The notes: generated by a model not told the origin, from the letters alone. 64,000 nucleotides of DNA from Azoarcus sp. KH32C (GCF_000349945.1 NC_020516.1:4526001-4590000), one strand, 5' to 3'; numbered from the stretch's first letter, positions 27,408 through 35,533 are shown. Numbers and translations are program-made.

Positions 27408-29027
27408 ATGCGTCATGCCGTCTTTCTGGCGCCGATCGTCGGCGCCTGTCTCATGTCTGGAGCATCGCTCGCCCAGGCCGGCGGACTTCCCCAGGGCGTC
27501 GCCGCGCCGCCGCGCTTTGCCCCGGATCAAGTGCTGGTCGCCTTCCGCCCGGGTACGCCCGGTGCCGAGATCGCGCAGACGCACGCAGCGGTCGGCGCAC
27601 AGATCCTGAAACGCTTCGACCGCATCGGCGCGCAGCTGCTGACCGTTCCATCGGGCAGCGTGGAGGCCGCGATCGCGCTCTACCAGCACAATCCGAACGT
27701 CCGCTATGCGGAACCGAACTTCTACCGCACCCTCATCCTGCCGACCGAAGGCAAGGATCCCCCGCCCCCCGTGGGACTGGGCATCGACTACTTCGGCCAG
27801 CAATGGGGCCTCAACAACACGGCCCAGCCGCTGTACGACCCGGACACGGGCGGCACCGTAGCGGGAACCTTGAACGCCGACATCGACGCGCCGCAGGCCT
27901 GGGACATCTCGCAAGGCAGCGACACGATCCATATCGCGATCCTCGATGCCGGCGTGGAATGCACCCACGTCGACCTCGTCGGCAAATGCGTCGAAATGCA
28001 GAACTTCACGATCAGCAGCACGACGACCGATCTCGTCGGCCACGGCACCCACGTCGCCGCCATCGCCGCCGCGAACAGCAACAACGGCAAGGGCACGGCG
28101 GGCGTCAGCTGGAACTCGAAGATCGGCGCGCTGAAGGTCTGCCACGAATATCCGTCGGAGTCCTTCCCGCTACTCGGCATGTGCGAGGTGGCCGACTCGG
28201 TCGCCGGCATCCTCTATGCCGCCGACCATGGCTACCGCGTCATCAACATGAGCTACGGCAGCGATCCCGATCCCTACTCGCCGTCCCAGGCCGAAGCGGA
28301 TGCCGTGAAATACGCCTGGAGCAAGGGCCTCGTGCTCGTGGCGGCCGCCGGCAACGACTACGCCCCGACGCGCATCTACCCGGCCGCGTTTCCGGAGGTG
28401 ATCTCCGTCGCCGCCACCGACCGCCACGACAACCTCGCCTATTTCTCGAGCTTCGGCTCGACCTGGGTCTCGGTCGCGGCGCCCGGTCACAACATCCTGT
28501 CGGCCTACCCGAACGCCGCCTGCGGCCTCGCGCCTGACGATCCGGAAGGCTGCTACCAGTGGCTGTCGGGAACCTCGATGGCCTCGCCGCACGTCGCCGG
28601 CCTTGCCGCGCTCGTGCTCGCCCGTTACCCCGGCATCACGAACACGCAGGCGCGCAGCTACATCGAAACCAGCGCCAACGCTCAAGGGGCCCTCGGGCAG
28701 AACTTCCGCGCCTGGGTGAAATACGGCCGCGTCAACGCTGCCCGCGCCCTCACCGCCGACAATCCCCCGCCGCCGCCCGCCACCATCACGCTCACCGCCA
28801 GCGGCTACAAGGTCAAGGGCCTACAGAAAGCAGACCTGAAGTGGAGCGGCGCGACCTCGACCTACGTCGATATCCGGCGCAATAGCGTCGTCATCTCCTC
28901 CCCCGGCGAACCCAACGACGGCGCCTACACCGACGCGATCAACAAGAACGGCAGCGGCTCGTATACCTACAAGGTATGCGAAGCAGGGACCTCCAACTGC
29001 TCCAACGACGCCGTCGTGGTCTTCTGA
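27408..29027 (+). CDS. Secreted subtilisin-like serine protease (S8)
   Basis: The 539-residue protein starts with a signal peptide (about 25 residues, ending SLAQAGG) and a propeptide (to about 110, VLVAFRPGTPGAE..). The catalytic domain has Asp180 (IAILDAG), His212 (GHGTHVAAIAA), Asn326 (AAGNDY) and Ser390 (LSGTSMASPHVAG). The last 85 or so residues (after NPPPPPATITL) look like a small beta-sandwich domain with two cysteines in a KVCEAGTSNCSN end. GGGGAG precedes the ATG. It is likely exported by Sec, autoprocessed, and extracellular. Confidence 0.93.
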   Translation: MRHAVFLAPIVGACLMSGASLAQAGGLPQGVAAPPRFAPDQVLVAFRPGTPGAEIAQTHAAVGAQILKRFDRIGAQLLTVPSGSVEAAIALYQHNPNVRYAEPNFYRTLILPTEGKDPPPPVGLGIDYFGQQWGLNNTAQPLYDPDTGGTVAGTLNADIDAPQAWDISQGSDTIHIAILDAGVECTHVDLVGKCVEMQNFTISSTTTDLVGHGTHVAAIAAANSNNGKGTAGVSWNSKIGALKVCHEYPSESFPLLGMCEVADSVAGILYAADHGYRVINMSYGSDPDPYSPSQAEADAVKYAWSKGLVLVAAAGNDYAPTRIYPAAFPEVISVAATDRHDNLAYFSSFGSTWVSVAAPGHNILSAYPNAACGLAPDDPEGCYQWLSGTSMASPHVAGLAALVLARYPGITNTQARSYIETSANAQGALGQNFRAWVKYGRVNAARALTADNPPPPPATITLTASGYKVKGLQKADLKWSGATSTYVDIRRNSVVISSPGEPNDGAYTDAINKNGSGSYTYKVCEAGTSNCSNDAVVVF

Positions 29028-29379
29028 AGCCACGCCTCGAACCTACCGGGCGGCACAGCCGCATGTACGGTTAGAGACCGCCCGGTGGCGAGCCGCGCCG
29101 TACTCGCCGCCACCCCATTCGCGCGGGTCACCGCGGCTCACCTCCTCACCCGCCACGACCACGCCTCGCGCTTCCAGGCCAAGCGCCGGCTCGTCCGCCT
29201 GCTTTACGAACGATACTGGGACAAGGCACCGCATCCTGCGCCCGTTCTCGGTGCTCAACTGGATGATGCAACTGCCGAAGGACCTCGAAGCCGAACTGTG
29301 GCAGGATATCGAAGGCATTGGAGGAGCGCGGAAAGCACGATCGGTAACCACGGTCAAATGGGCTGCAGGAGGTCGAAAA

Positions 29380-29604
29380 GTGACAATTCAGTTTGAAGTC
29401 TTGGAGGCGGAAGCGCTCAAGCTTGGTACCGCTGACCGCGCGAGATTGGTGGAGCACCTGATCGCCAGCCTCGACGAAGACACCGAGATTGAAGAGGCGT
29501 GGGCCGCTGACGTAGAAAGGCGCATGGAGGCAATCGACACAGGCTCGGCTCAGCTCATGCCCGTCGCCGATGTCATAGCGCAAGCTCGCGCAGCGCTCAA
29601 GTGA
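29380..29604 (+). CDS. Addiction-module antitoxin, RelB/ParD-like small helical family
   Basis: The 74-residue protein starts at GTG 29380, with GCAGGAGG 7 bases upstream. The pattern LGTADRARLVEHLIASLDED followed by EEAWAADVERRMEAIDTGSA is typical of the short addiction-module component family. The stop overlaps the toxin start by four bases. An ATG-like upstream reading at 29251 includes residues from the decayed Rpn gene and is rejected. Confidence 0.85.
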   Translation: MTIQFEVLEAEALKLGTADRARLVEHLIASLDEDTEIEEAWAADVERRMEAIDTGSAQLMPVADVIAQARAALK

Positions 29605-29894
29605 TCGTCCTTATCCACCCTGAGGCGGCTGTGGAGCTCAAAGAGGCCGCGTCGTTCTATGCGGAACGTGCTCACAAGGAATTGGGCCTTGCATTACTCG
29701 CCGAATTCGAGCGCGCCATCGGGTTGCTTTCCGACAACCCGGAGCTTGGTGCCATGTGGAGAGGCGTGGCCCGTCGCTTTCCCTTGCGGCGCTTCCCATA
29801 TAGCGTGATTTATCGCTTCATCGGCGGGTCAATCCAAGTGCTTGCAGTTGCCCATCAGCGGCGGCGCCCGGGGTACTGGAAGAAGCGTCGATAG
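29601..29894 (+). CDS. ParE/RelE-family toxin
   Basis: The 97-residue protein starts at a GTG overlapping the antitoxin stop. It has the ParE/RelE pattern: HPEAAVELKEAASFYAERA helix, AIGLLSDNPELG, a basic RRFPLRRFPYSVIYRF strand pair, and AVAHQRRRPGYWKKR at the end. Toxins of the family inhibit gyrase or cleave mRNA; which one applies here is not clear. Confidence 0.88.
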   Translation: MIVLIHPEAAVELKEAASFYAERAHKELGLALLAEFERAIGLLSDNPELGAMWRGVARRFPLRRFPYSVIYRFIGGSIQVLAVAHQRRRPGYWKKRR

Positions 29895-30198
29895 GCCGCC
29901 GACCTTTGGCACCTTCCCCTCCTGTGGGGAAACCCCGCTCTGCTGCCCAAGACTAACGTGTCCGCATGCTGAGCGCCTTTTCTCGAGCGCGTCGACCACG
30001 CCGACTCCGAGCAACTCGAAACCTGGGCCGACCGGGTGATCGACGCGGCGAGCCTCAACGAAGTCTTCGCCGAAGACTGACGTCCCGTTCGCGCGCCCCT
30101 TCCAGGTAATTTGTCACGGTCGTACCGCGCACTTCTTCCCATAGGCGGAACTACCGGATTGCCGGTATCTTGCAATCACCGCGGCCCGCGCCGCATGC

Positions 30199-30600
30199 GT
30201 GGAGCACGCCGCCGTGCCCTGCGACACCCTCGCCCCTCCAATTGAAGTCCTGCTCGTCGATGATCAGCGTGCGATTCTTGCCGGCGTCACTGCGCTAATC
30301 GAAAGTGAGCGACCGTGCATGCGGGTCGCCGGGTGCGCCCGCAGCGGCCCGGAGGCGCTCGAACTTGCGTGCATGCTCCAGCCGCAGGTCATCGTGCTGG
30401 ATATCGATCTCGGCGGGACAAACGGACTGGATCTGATCCCCCTGTTCAATCGCTGCTGCAGCGCGGCGATCATCGTATTCACCTGCGTCGCCGAACCGGC
30501 ACTTCGTCGCCGTGCGCAGCAACTCGGCGCTGCCGCCTTCGTGCCTAAGACTGCTAGCGGCGACGACCTAATTGCAGCAATTCGTGCGGCGACCGATTAA
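30199..30600 (+). CDS. Stand-alone receiver-domain protein
   Basis: The 133-residue protein is only a CheY-like receiver: VDDQ acidic pocket, phospho-acceptor Asp68 in VIVLDIDLGG, Thr95 and Lys117 in VPKTAS. No output domain follows. The start is uncertain (GTG at 30199 used). Its LDIDLGG motif resembles that of the LuxR regulator at 26590, so the two may have a common origin and it may act as a phosphate sink for the nearby kinase (inference). Confidence 0.75.
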   Translation: MEHAAVPCDTLAPPIEVLLVDDQRAILAGVTALIESERPCMRVAGCARSGPEALELACMLQPQVIVLDIDLGGTNGLDLIPLFNRCCSAAIIVFTCVAEPALRRRAQQLGAAAFVPKTASGDDLIAAIRAATD

Positions 30601-30762
30601 CCGCAAGTAGTTGCATGACATTTTTCATAGGCAGTCCCATTCAATCAGTTCAATCGCTTTGATTCGGACTCATCTCTTGTTCTCTGCGTCGCTTACCCTA
30701 AAGACTTGAGTTTGTATCCGCGGCCGACTCACCCAAAACAGTTGCCCCAGAATCACGCTAAG

Positions 30763-31338
30763 ATGCTCCCTACATTCTGCATTCGACTCCACCAAATGCA
30801 CCTTGAACTGCTGCTTGCGATGCTAAGGAATCCTGCGTCGACGGGCGCCCTATTGCCATCCTCGCGAACACTCGCGAACGCCATGGCCAGTGCCGCGACC
30901 GGCGCCGATCTCATCGTCGAACTCGGGGCGGGGACAGGTCCGGTCACCAATGCGCTCCTGACTAAGCTACCCGGTGTGCCGCTGATCGCCGTCGAGTTGC
31001 AGGCATCCCTCGCCCACCGGCTTCAGCACCGCTATCCTGCGATCGACGTTAGGCAATCATCGGCCAAACAGGTTGTCGATGGTCTGATCGATCGCCCCGG
31101 CAAGATCGTCCTCGTCTCCAGCCTGCCTTTCCGTTCCCTGCCTCGGCATGTCGCAACGGAAACAGCGCATAGCCTGTGTCGGTTCCTCGCACACGATCAA
31201 GGCCGCAAACTCGTCCAGTTCACCTACCAACCGCGTGCGCCCTTTGCCGCCCCACGGCATCTCCGCTGGAAGCGCACAGCAATCGTGTGGCGAAACACCC
31301 CACCTGCGGGAATATGGGAATTACGGGTCGAGTCCTGA
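30763..31338 (+). CDS. SAM-dependent methyltransferase, phospholipid N-methyltransferase-like
   Basis: The 191-residue product has SAM motif I in IVELGAGTGPVTNALL and the family pattern RNPASTGALLPSSRTLANAMA before it, found in phosphatidylethanolamine/ornithine-lipid N-methyltransferases and related to rRNA dimethyltransferases. The start is uncertain: an in-frame TTG at 30706 or ATG at 30796 is possible, and no clear ribosome site is seen. Codon use is less GC-rich than in flanking regions, hinting at transfer. It is the first of three membrane/lipid genes before the Flp pilus locus. Confidence 0.65.
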   Translation: MLPTFCIRLHQMHLELLLAMLRNPASTGALLPSSRTLANAMASAATGADLIVELGAGTGPVTNALLTKLPGVPLIAVELQASLAHRLQHRYPAIDVRQSSAKQVVDGLIDRPGKIVLVSSLPFRSLPRHVATETAHSLCRFLAHDQGRKLVQFTYQPRAPFAAPRHLRWKRTAIVWRNTPPAGIWELRVES

Positions 31339-31397
31339 GCAGCACGACAACGCAGCGATTCGCCGAGGCCCCTCCACCCTCGTCACTCAAGCGACGA

Positions 31398-31409
31398 TGA
31401 CAATTGTCA
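31398..31409. promoter_or_regulatory. Palindrome TGACAATTGTCA, copy 1
   Basis: Exact 12-bp palindrome in the 244-base gap before the PAP2 gene, about 180 bases from its start. Two closely matching copies follow within 2.3 kb, each upstream of another gene. A TTGACA at about 31537 could be a -35 element. The rest of the gap shows nothing clear. Confidence 0.55.
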
Positions 31410-31582
31410 CGCTCGGCTTGGTCCAATTCGACGAAAACAAACAGCCACATTCTCCGATGCAGCGTCAAGCATTCTGACCGACGATGAAAAAGCTAGAGAT
31501 GGAACGCCAAGTCCGAGTTTGAAGACCGTTTCGTCAATTTGACAAGCTTTACCGCCTCTGAATTGAACGATAGGTGACGACG

Positions 31583-32515
31583 ATGCCAGGAAGGCAATCG
31601 CTTTTATTTCGTTTTCCCGAGCTACTGTCAGTTGTTTTGCTGCTAGCAGTAGATATGCTCTGGTCCGCGTACATCGGAATAGCCTTTCGAGACTACGGGA
31701 ACATCCTCGTTGCAGATGCTGTGCTGCTGGCTATGTGGGCCTTCTACGGCATCTCGGGACGCAGCCGGCGCCTTTCGGAGATGGGCTATTACGGGGCGCT
31801 CTGGATCAGCTTCAGCGCAATTGGGGCCATTCTGACGTATCTCGCCGCATACATGCGGGCGCCATTATATGACACCCAATTTAGCGAGCTTGACCGTGCC
31901 ATTGGCTTCTCATGGCTCGCGTGGTTTGAATTGACCCGCGCGAACATCGTTCTGGATACGTTGCTTCGCCTTGCTTATCACAGCCTGATTGTCCAAATCC
32001 TTGTTTCAATTATCCTCTTTGCCCACGCCGAGCGCACAAGCCGGAACCGGGAACTGTTCTGGACGGCCGTTATCGCGCTGGTCATCACATCGGCCCTTTC
32101 CGATGTCTTTCCAGCCGCCGGCACGTTCTACCACTTCAACATCGAACTGGCGCGCGCCGTCCATTTGCCTCATCTTCTCAACCTTCTCGCAGGGACACAG
32201 GCAGGCTTTTCCTTTGATGACATGCAGGGCATAGTCACATTTCCGTCTTATCATGCGGCTATGGCCATCATATTTATGTACGTTCATCGTGGCCAGCGTG
32301 TCTTATTCCCATTGATTACAGCACTGAACGCGCTCATGCTGCTATCGACGCCCACGCATGGAGGACACTATCTGGTCGATATAATTGCGGGCTGTATTGT
32401 CGCGTTGGTCTCGATTGCGCTGCTGCGATATGCGGTGAATGATTTGAGCAGGACGAAAGCATCTGTATTTCTGTCACCGCGAGGGATTGGCGCCTCGCCG
32501 ACGAGCTCGTTATAG
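31583..32515 (+). CDS. PAP2-family membrane phosphatase (inositolphosphotransferase-like)
   Basis: The 310-residue protein has about seven membrane helices and the PAP2 active-site pair TFPSYHAAMAI and PTHGGHYLVDIIAG (His and Asp of the catalytic motif). It belongs to the longer PAP2_3 group, whose members work on lipid phosphates or transfer phospho-head groups. The ATG at 31583 follows TAGGTG; a GTG at 31574 is the alternative. Codon use is A/T-richer than the chromosome average here. The palindrome at 31398 may be its operator. Confidence 0.8.
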   Translation: MPGRQSLLFRFPELLSVVLLLAVDMLWSAYIGIAFRDYGNILVADAVLLAMWAFYGISGRSRRLSEMGYYGALWISFSAIGAILTYLAAYMRAPLYDTQFSELDRAIGFSWLAWFELTRANIVLDTLLRLAYHSLIVQILVSIILFAHAERTSRNRELFWTAVIALVITSALSDVFPAAGTFYHFNIELARAVHLPHLLNLLAGTQAGFSFDDMQGIVTFPSYHAAMAIIFMYVHRGQRVLFPLITALNALMLLSTPTHGGHYLVDIIAGCIVALVSIALLRYAVNDLSRTKASVFLSPRGIGASPTSSL

Positions 32516-32887
32516 AGCAACACCCATATACCAATAATGCTTGAATCTGATGCGGTCGTCAGCACTCAATTGCTGCCTGATATTGACAGGGGGACACGCC
32601 CCCATCGTTGCACTGACCTGCGCCGCCCCTCTGGCGCACGTCATCGTGCGCTGTACCTCGGCGCCACCGACATCTTGCCGAAGTCCGGCGCGGGGGCAGA
32701 TCGGCACAACTCTCGGCCCCCCGGACTGGGCGGTCGGACGTGACAACTGTCATGACCGAGCCGGTTGAAGAAAGCCAGCGCGGCTAGTCGCATCGACCGA
32801 TGCCGCGTCAGCGCTTCCAGACGATCATGAGAACTCAGAGGCAGCGAACGCTCGTTCGTGGGCGAATTGCACTTGGGGAGCTTCCAA
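32516..32887. other. 372-base gap before the ICMT-like gene
   Basis: No gene is supported here. Frames of 60-80 codons exist but lack ribosome sites and family features. The only structured element is the palindrome at 32741-32752. GGGGAG at 32875-32880 is the ribosome site of the next gene. Confidence 0.5.
32741..32752. promoter_or_regulatory. Palindrome TGACAACTGTCA, copy 2
   Basis: It differs from copy 1 only at one central base. It lies about 140 bases before the ICMT-like gene start. The flanks also agree with copy 1 read in reverse (GTGACAAYTGTCAT). Confidence 0.55.
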
Positions 32888-33508
32888 ATGAGTCGAATTC
32901 ACGAAATTATTGCGTCCGCACGAACGCAGATTTTTACTGGGACCTTCCTGGCCGCGCTGTGGGTCTTCTTCGCAATCGCGCATCTTGTCACCTTCAATCT
33001 CACGGGAAAGGCCAGTCTCCTCGTGTTTAGCACTGCAGAGACCCTCATTGCGGTGTTCTTCCTGCTCCGCACCCCGCCCAGGACCTTCACGAGCAGCCCC
33101 CACGAATGGGTCGTCGCAGTGCTGGGAACATTTCTACCCCTGTTGCTCCGTCCGACAGCCGACTCGCCCGTGCCAGCCGCCGAGTGGGGCCTGGTGGTCG
33201 GCTCGGCGATGCAGATTGCCGGCGTATTGTCACTGAATCGCAGTCTGGCACTGGTGCCTGCGCTGCGGGAATTGAAGACCGCGGGCATGTATCGCCTCGT
33301 GCGACACCCGATTTACTTCAGTTACCTGATCTCGTTCTCGTTCTATCTGGCAGCAAATTATTCGCCTCGGAATCTTCTGATCGTCACAGCCAGCCTGTGC
33401 CTATTACTAGCACGCGTGTACTTCGAAGAAAGGCTTCTCGGGCAGACAGCCGAGTACCGTGCGTACCAGAGCCGCGTCAGGTGGCGGCTCATACCGTTCG
33501 TGTTCTGA
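32888..33508 (+). CDS. Isoprenylcysteine/phospholipid methyltransferase-like membrane protein
   Basis: The 206-residue protein has about five membrane helices and the ICMT/PEMT C-terminal signature GMYRLVRHPIYFSYLI, EERLLG and YRAYQSRVRWRLIP. Such enzymes methylate lipids or membrane-bound small molecules with SAM. The ATG at 32888 is well placed after GGGGAG (7-base spacing). It lies between PAP2 and the Flp locus, sharing the palindrome pattern. Confidence 0.8.
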   Translation: MSRIHEIIASARTQIFTGTFLAALWVFFAIAHLVTFNLTGKASLLVFSTAETLIAVFFLLRTPPRTFTSSPHEWVVAVLGTFLPLLLRPTADSPVPAAEWGLVVGSAMQIAGVLSLNRSLALVPALRELKTAGMYRLVRHPIYFSYLISFSFYLAANYSPRNLLIVTASLCLLLARVYFEERLLGQTAEYRAYQSRVRWRLIPFVF

Positions 33509-33692
33509 TGCGCACCGCTTGACCATATCAACCTCCCGTCCGGACGGCTGCCGTTCGCGTGCCCCGAATTATCACGTTGGTTGTTCCACCCCTACGCGGA
33601 ACGCCTGCCCGATCTGCTCCATCCTTATCACCAAACACGAACACGAGCTCTCACCCCGCACCGACGGCCGCATGGCAACGCACAGCCCTCCA

Positions 33693-33704
33693 TGACAACT
33701 GTCA
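33693..33704. promoter_or_regulatory. Palindrome TGACAACTGTCA, copy 3, upstream of the Flp locus
   Basis: The same 12-bp sequence as copy 2, about 115 bases before the first pilin gene, in a 305-base gap (33509-33813) with no other gene. It suggests co-regulation of the Flp operon with the PAP2 and ICMT-like genes. Confidence 0.6.
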
Positions 33705-33813
33705 CCCACGCCCCCCGTTGCATATGACTAGCCGCCTTGGGTGCAGTTGCTGATGCCGCAGTTCCAGCTGGTGCCTAATCTGAACTCAACACGCACAGGA
33801 CGGGAAGATTGAA

Positions 33814-33993
33814 ATGAAGACCGTGCAAATCAAGAGGGGATTCAACGCATTCCTGGCGGAGCAGGACGGCGTCACGGCTATCGAGTATGCGTTGCTGGCG
33901 GCGTTGATTTTCGTGGTCATCGTCACAGCCGTCGGCCTCGTCGGCACCAACGTAGCGGCACTCTTCGCCTTCGTGGCCGGGGTGTTCCCATGA
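33814..33993 (+). CDS. Flp-type pilin 1 (divergent copy)
   Basis: The 59-residue class III Flp prepilin has a short basic leader, DGVTAIEYALLAALIFVV (cleavage before the hydrophobic helix, conserved Glu-Tyr) and a C-terminal half unlike that of the following three copies. It is too short for most gene finders. GGAAG precedes the ATG. It is processed by the prepilin peptidase and polymerised by the Tad machine; the divergence suggests a minor or alternative pilin. Confidence 0.9.
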   Translation: MKTVQIKRGFNAFLAEQDGVTAIEYALLAALIFVVIVTAVGLVGTNVAALFAFVAGVFP

Positions 33994-34048
33994 TTGTGCG
34001 CAACAAATCGAGCGAGGCCACGCGTTTCGCTTCAAAGTTTCCGGATCG

Positions 34049-34081
34049 GGTTCCCCGTTTCGGATGGGTAGCCGGGGAACC
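34049..34081 (+). promoter_or_regulatory. mRNA hairpin between pilins 1 and 2
   Basis: GGTTCCCCG (34049-34057) pairs with CGGGGAACC (34073-34081) around a 15-base loop. No T run follows. It may protect or partly terminate the pilin message so that pilin 1 is made apart from the rest. Confidence 0.5.
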
Positions 34082-34115
34082 GGCCTTGTAGTTTCTTTGC
34101 TAGATGGAGGCTGAA

Positions 34116-34283
34116 ATGGACATGATCAAGAAATTTATTCGGGACGAAGAGGGTGTCACGGCGATCGAATACGGATTGATTGCGGCGCTCATTGCCGTCG
34201 TCATCATCGCCAGTGTGCGTGCGGTCGGAACCAACCTTCAAGCCGTATTCACCGCAATCAGCACTGCGCTGGCATCCGTCTAA
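34116..34283 (+). CDS. flp: Flp-type pilin 2
   Basis: The 55-residue prepilin starts MDMIKKFIRDEEGVTAIEYG. The conserved EY pair follows the short leader, then a long hydrophobic helix and a polar end VGTNLQAVFTAISTALASV. GGAGG stands 5 bases before the ATG. It differs from pilins 3 and 4 at only a few residues. Confidence 0.93.
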   Translation: MDMIKKFIRDEEGVTAIEYGLIAALIAVVIIASVRAVGTNLQAVFTAISTALASV

Positions 34284-34291
34284 CGCTTGCA

Positions 34292-34337
34292 CCGAAGGTT
34301 GGTTGGACCTCAAAACTGCGGCTCAACCAAACTTCGG
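34292..34337 (+). promoter_or_regulatory. mRNA hairpin between pilins 2 and 3
   Basis: CCGAAG-g-TTGGTTG pairs with CAACCAA-a-CTTCGG (13 pairs, one mismatch). No T run follows. Related sequence (cgcttgcaccgaaggttgg) also follows pilin 3, showing that the tandem duplication included the flanks. Confidence 0.55.
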
Positions 34338-34393
34338 CACAAGAGGAAGCTATAGCTCTGGCAAATAAATTTCGCTCATTAATGGGGATTGAA

Positions 34394-34561
34394 ATGAAAC
34401 TAGTCAAGAAGTTCATCTGCGATGAAAACGGCGTCACCGCGATCGAATACGGGCTGATTGCGGCGCTTATCGCAGTTGTCATCATCGCCAGTGTGCGGGC
34501 GGTCGGAACAAACCTTCAAGACGTATTCACCGCAATCAGCACTGCGCTTGCCTCCGTTTGA
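34394..34561 (+). CDS. Flp-type pilin 3
   Basis: The 55-residue near-copy of pilin 2 has a cysteine in the leader (Cys9, FICDEN), unlike its neighbours, and Asp in place of Ala at residue 43 (NLQDVF). Downstream flanks are also shared with pilin 2. The cysteine would be removed with the leader unless retained for another use. Confidence 0.93.
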   Translation: MKLVKKFICDENGVTAIEYGLIAALIAVVIIASVRAVGTNLQDVFTAISTALASV

Positions 34562-34676
34562 CCTGACGCTTGCACCGAAGGTTGGCTGGACTGCCAAAAT
34601 GCGGCCGAACTAACCTTGCGTTCTATGCGTAAGCAATAACTCTCACAATAGATTCTATTCACTCAAGGGGATTGAA

Positions 34677-34844
34677 ATGAAACTGATCAAGCAATTCATT
34701 CGCGACGAAGACGGCGTCACGGCGATCGAATACGGGTTGATTGCCGCGCTTATCGCAGTTGTTATCATCGCCAGTGTGCGGGCGGTCGGAACCAACCTTC
34801 AAGCCGTATTCACCGCAATCAGCACTGCGCTAGCCTCGGTCTGA
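34677..34844 (+). CDS. Flp-type pilin 4
   Basis: The 55-residue near-copy of pilin 2 starts MKLIKQFIRDEDGVTAIEYG and its mature part is identical to that of pilin 2. AAGGGG precedes the ATG. It is followed by a strong hairpin that separates pilins from assembly genes. Confidence 0.93.
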   Translation: MKLIKQFIRDEDGVTAIEYGLIAALIAVVIIASVRAVGTNLQAVFTAISTALASV

Positions 34845-34867
34845 GCGAATCATGCACCTTGCACGAC

Positions 34868-34897
34868 AGGATCGTTGGACCGCGGCCCAACGATCCT
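34868..34897 (+). terminator. Strong hairpin after the last pilin gene
   Basis: AGGATCGTTGG and CCAACGATCCT form an 11-pair perfect stem around an 8-base loop. It lacks a T run, so it may be a partial terminator or processing site giving more pilin than assembly-protein mRNA. Confidence 0.6.
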
Positions 34898-34940
34898 TGA
34901 CCAACGGTACTAATAGCTCTCGACCAAACCGGTGGCTCAA

Positions 34941-35510
34941 ATGAATTTCGGACTCGTAAGCCTGCTCGGCGCGCTTGTAATGGCAGTGGTCTCCGACCTG
35001 TATGCTCGCAAGGTACCGAATCTCCTGGTTCTGGGCGGCATACTCGCCGCCTTGGCCATCCATGCGATGGCCGCGCCGGGCGCTGGAATCCTTGAGGCTT
35101 CTGGCGGCGCAATTGGCCTACTCTCATCCTTGGGCGGAATTGCAGTGGGCTTCGCCGCCCTCGTACCCCAATACGCCCTGCGCGCCATGGGCGCCGGCGA
35201 CGTCAAGCTGATGATGATGGTCGGGGCCTTTCTCGGTCCGCTTCAAACTCTCGGTGTGGTCGTACTCACCTTCGTCGCGGGCGGGGTGCTCGCCATCGGC
35301 ATGGCGCTCTGGCAGCGCTCGTTCAAGCAACTCGCGCTGAATCTGCACGTCATGCTAACCACCAGCGCAGTGCACGCAGCCACCGGCGCCAGCCCGAAAT
35401 TCGAACCGTTGCAACAGACCGCCGGGCGCATGCCCTACGCAGTTGCGATTGCGGCGGGCACTCTCCTGCAGCTCTATCTGGTCCGCTCGGGAGGCTGGGC
35501 CTTGAGCTGA
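34941..35510 (+). CDS. cpaA: CpaA/TadV, prepilin peptidase
   Basis: The 189-residue membrane protein has the A24 aspartate protease motif: SDLYARKVPN near the N-terminus and MGAGDVKLMMMVGAF in the middle (GxGD). It cleaves the pilin leaders. The ATG at 34941 is taken; a GTG at 34932 is possible. There are about five membrane helices. Confidence 0.92.
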   Translation: MNFGLVSLLGALVMAVVSDLYARKVPNLLVLGGILAALAIHAMAAPGAGILEASGGAIGLLSSLGGIAVGFAALVPQYALRAMGAGDVKLMMMVGAFLGPLQTLGVVVLTFVAGGVLAIGMALWQRSFKQLALNLHVMLTTSAVHAATGASPKFEPLQQTAGRMPYAVAIAAGTLLQLYLVRSGGWALS

Positions 35511-35533
35511 ATTGACCTCCACGGAGCACCGCC

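Larger units (their letters stand above)
29127..30080 (+). pseudogene. Decayed Rpn-family (PD-(D/E)XK nuclease/putative transposase) gene, split by a toxin-antitoxin pair
   Basis: Two separated fragments read as parts of one Rpn-type protein. The first (29127-29358) gives AAHLLTRHDHASRFQAKRRL, then VRLLYERYWDK, a frameshift near 29223, then RILRPFSVLNWMMQLPK and DLEAELWQDIEG. The second (29969-30080) gives the usual C-terminal end: FLERVDHADSEQLE, then TWADRVIDAASLNEVFAED before a stop. The N-terminal nuclease part is absent. Between the fragments lie the antitoxin and toxin genes, so the pair appears inserted in, or captured by, the dying gene. Confidence 0.65.

Noticed and set aside
29045..29086. 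Hairpin with GCATGTACGGTT between the subtilisin gene and the Rpn remnant, reminiscent of a group II intron end
   Set aside because: Only about 40 bases of weak likeness, no domain V that can be folded with confidence, no reverse transcriptase nearby. More probably a transcription end for the protease gene.
31410..33813. Sigma-54 promoters downstream of the three palindromes
   Set aside because: No GG-N10-GC pair with acceptable flanks was found in any of the three gaps; spacing in the best candidates is eight bases, not ten.
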